Assembly: GCA_043758105.1 (NCBI GenBank)
Contig: JAYVOF010000017.1
Span: 1-6,814 of the forward strand
Reading direction: 5' to 3'
Source: JANPPS01 sp043758105
GTDB taxonomy: Bacteria; Pseudomonadota; Alphaproteobacteria; Acetobacterales; Acetobacteraceae
Length of the DNA stretch: 6,814 nucleotides
Position numbers and translations under genes: made by a program. Below, piece by piece: positions 5,864-6,814 of the stretch. Under the pieces are notes generated by a model. That model had not been told where the DNA came from. It worked only from the letters and a program-made list of their open reading frames with translations, and did no database searches. Positions within the stretch are counted from its first letter, which is position 1. Each line of letters begins with the position of its first letter.

Positions 5864-5966
5864 CCGAGCGACCGGGCGGGCTTTGCGCGGTTTACGATAA
5901 TGCTCGAATGCTGCAAGCACATTAATTTACAGGCTCGCCGCCAAGCGGCGGCTCGCCATGACGGGG

Positions 5967-6814
5967 TCACCCAAACAAATCCATCTGCTGCGCCTTCGGC
6001 ACCAGCCGTTGCTGCAGCCGGGCGCTGTCCAGCAGGCCGCCGGGCTGATGGTCGAGCGTCACCACGAAAGGGGCGACCTTGGCCATCGGCAGGCGGAGCC
6101 GGGCCAAATCGTCCATGCGTAATTTCTGATGGCGGCGCGCTTGGATCAGACGGGACACGGATTTTACCCCCAAGCCGGGCACCCGCAGCAGCTGTTCCCG
6201 CGTGGCCCGGTTCACATCGACCGGAAAGTGTTCGCGGTGCGCCAGCGCCCAAGCGAGCTTTGGGTCCATGGACAGATCCATGTTGCCGGCGGCGTCGGTG
6301 GTGATTTCGTCCGTCTTGAATTCGTAGAATCGCATCAGCCAATCCGCTTGATACAACCGGTGCTCCCGCAACAGCGGCGCCTTCGACGGCGGTAGCGCGG
6401 CGCTGGCGTCCGGGATGGGGCTGAAGGCGCTGAAATACACCCGCTTCAGGCCGTAGCTGCCATACAGATTGGTGCTGAGATCCAGGATTTGGCGGTCCGT
6501 GCCGCTATCGGCGCCCACGATCATCTGCGTGCTCTGCCCGGCGGGCGCGAAGCGGGGGCTGCGCTTTTCCGCCCGCGCCTCATCGATCCGGAGCCGCATG
6601 CGGCCCATGCTGCGGCGGATGCTGGGCAGGTCCTTTTCGGGGGCGAGACGCGCCAGCCCCTCCGTCGTTGGCAATTCCACGTTGATGCTGAGCCGGTCCG
6701 CATAGCGCCCGGCCTCCAGCAGCAACTCGGGTGCCGCGTCCGGGATGGTTTTCAGGTGGATATAGCCGCGGAAGCCGTGCACTTCGCGCAGAGTCTTTGC
6801 CACATGCACCACTT
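5967..6814 (-). CDS. UdgX-linked radical SAM DNA repair/modification protein (TIGR03916-like), N-terminus cut by the window edge
   Basis: This is the putative partner of UdgX. The family is annotated as a DNA modification/repair radical SAM protein with no established reaction. The frame is open to the right edge. The GTG at 6812 is an internal Val codon, and roughly 130 residues containing the expected CxxxCxxC iron-sulfur motif are outside the window. Numbering from codon 6812: radical SAM barrel blocks include FRGYIHLKTIP (14-24), YADRLSINVELP (38-49), FAPAGQSTQMIVGA (88-101) and KRVYFSAFSPIP (123-134). Next come the family signature LLREHRLYQADWLMRFY (147-163) and DPKLAWAL (183-190). A helix-hairpin-helix, DVNRATREQLLRVPGLGVKS (199-218), probably binds DNA non-specifically. 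The protein ends in QMDLF plus Gly (276-281), a good match to the beta-clamp-binding pentapeptide. It is co-directional with and upstream of the UdgX fusion; its stop codon directly abuts the repeat element. Confidence 0.93.
   Translation of the reverse strand, partial: VVHVAKTLREVHGFRGYIHLKTIPDAAPELLLEAGRYADRLSINVELPTTEGLARLAPEKDLPSIRRSMGRMRLRIDEARAEKRSPRFAPAGQSTQMIVGADSGTDRQILDLSTNLYGSYGLKRVYFSAFSPIPDASAALPPSKAPLLREHRLYQADWLMRFYEFKTDEITTDAAGNMDLSMDPKLAWALAHREHFPVDVNRATREQLLRVPGLGVKSVSRLIQARRHQKLRMDDLARLRLPMAKVAPFVVTLDHQPGGLLDSARLQQRLVPKAQQMDLFG

Larger units (their letters stand above)
5647..5966. mobile_element. Composite 320-bp repeat element with near-perfect terminal inverted repeats (MITE-like or split REP palindrome)
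   Basis: CCCCGTCATCGCGAGC (5647-5662) and GCTCGCCATGACGGGG (5951-5966) are inverted copies matching at 15 of 16 positions. After a small gap the similarity resumes with GCTTGGCG (5664-5671) against CGCCAAGC (5939-5946), giving termini of about 25-28 nt. The element fills all but 4 bp of the gap between the radical SAM stop and the UdgX start. It contains two further hairpins (5674-5715 and 5801-5863). Its middle part, about 5722-5850, is visibly less GC-rich than the flanking genes. The termini resemble the widespread GTCATTGCGAGC...GCAATCCAGG dispersed repeat (from memory). No transposase and no convincing target-site duplication are seen, so mobility is inferred. There is no credible gene in this stretch. 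Confidence 0.6.

Noticed and set aside
5639..5920. 93-codon minus-strand ORF in the rSAM-UdgX gap
   Set aside because: It is a translation of the repeat element (the ...WRLGVLAS... stretch comes from the GCCAAGAC hairpin), overlaps the UdgX start and shows no protein family features.
5643..5966. Target-site duplication flanking the repeat element
   Set aside because: The flanks (ATCTTT on the left, TCACCC on the right) share no convincing direct repeat, so transposition cannot be shown from this window alone.
5855..6304. 149-codon plus-strand ORF antisense to the rSAM gene
   Set aside because: It is antisense to the conserved rSAM/HhH coding sequence and has no motif.
5737..6342. 201-codon minus-strand ORF overlapping the rSAM gene and the repeat
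   Set aside because: Most of it lies out of frame within the well-supported rSAM coding sequence and the rest is repeat translation; its composition is low-complexity Arg/Ala/Gly.

Overview
The window is GC-rich, gene-dense DNA from a proteobacterium, most likely an alphaproteobacterium (Rhodospirillales/Acetobacteraceae-like). This is inferred from the type of GlnD, the Tat-type signal on the hydrolase, and the pairing of a DUF4130-UdgX fusion with a radical SAM partner. No 16S rRNA or other decisive marker is present, so the taxon is inference only.

Layout, left to right. (1) Positions 1-2439 (+) hold most of glnD, the PII uridylyltransferase/uridylyl-removing nitrogen sensor, with its 5' end cut off by the window edge. 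(2) A 106-bp convergent gap carries a perfect 10-bp palindrome. (3) Positions 2546-3496 (-) encode a serine alpha/beta hydrolase of the cofactor-free chloroperoxidase/perhydrolase/arylesterase family with a probable Tat signal peptide. (4) A 79-bp divergent gap separates it from ogt at 3576-4079 (+), a stand-alone O6-alkylguanine-DNA alkyltransferase. (5) A 138-bp convergent gap contains inverted repeats of the GGGGTGAGGG/CCCTCACCCC type. (6) Positions 4218-5642 (-) encode a two-domain protein: an N-terminal DUF4130/TIGR03915-type domain fused to a C-terminal UdgX-type uracil-DNA glycosylase. (7) A 324-bp gap is filled almost wall to wall by repeats: near-matching inverted termini abut the flanking genes, and two hairpins lie inside. 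(8) Positions 5967-6814 (-) encode the C-terminal two thirds of the radical SAM protein (TIGR03916-like, 'rSAM linked to UDG') that accompanies UdgX. Its N-terminus, with the expected CxxxCxxC motif, lies beyond the right edge.

Functionally, the right half is a small DNA-repair neighbourhood. Ogt directly reverses alkylation. The radical SAM and DUF4130-UdgX genes are co-oriented and form a widespread, poorly understood repair or modification pair. Two features stand out. The radical SAM protein ends in QMDLF plus Gly, which fits the bacterial beta-sliding-clamp-binding consensus. The pair is also separated by a composite repeat element that reaches to within a few bases of both genes. Both are sequence observations; their functional meaning is inference.
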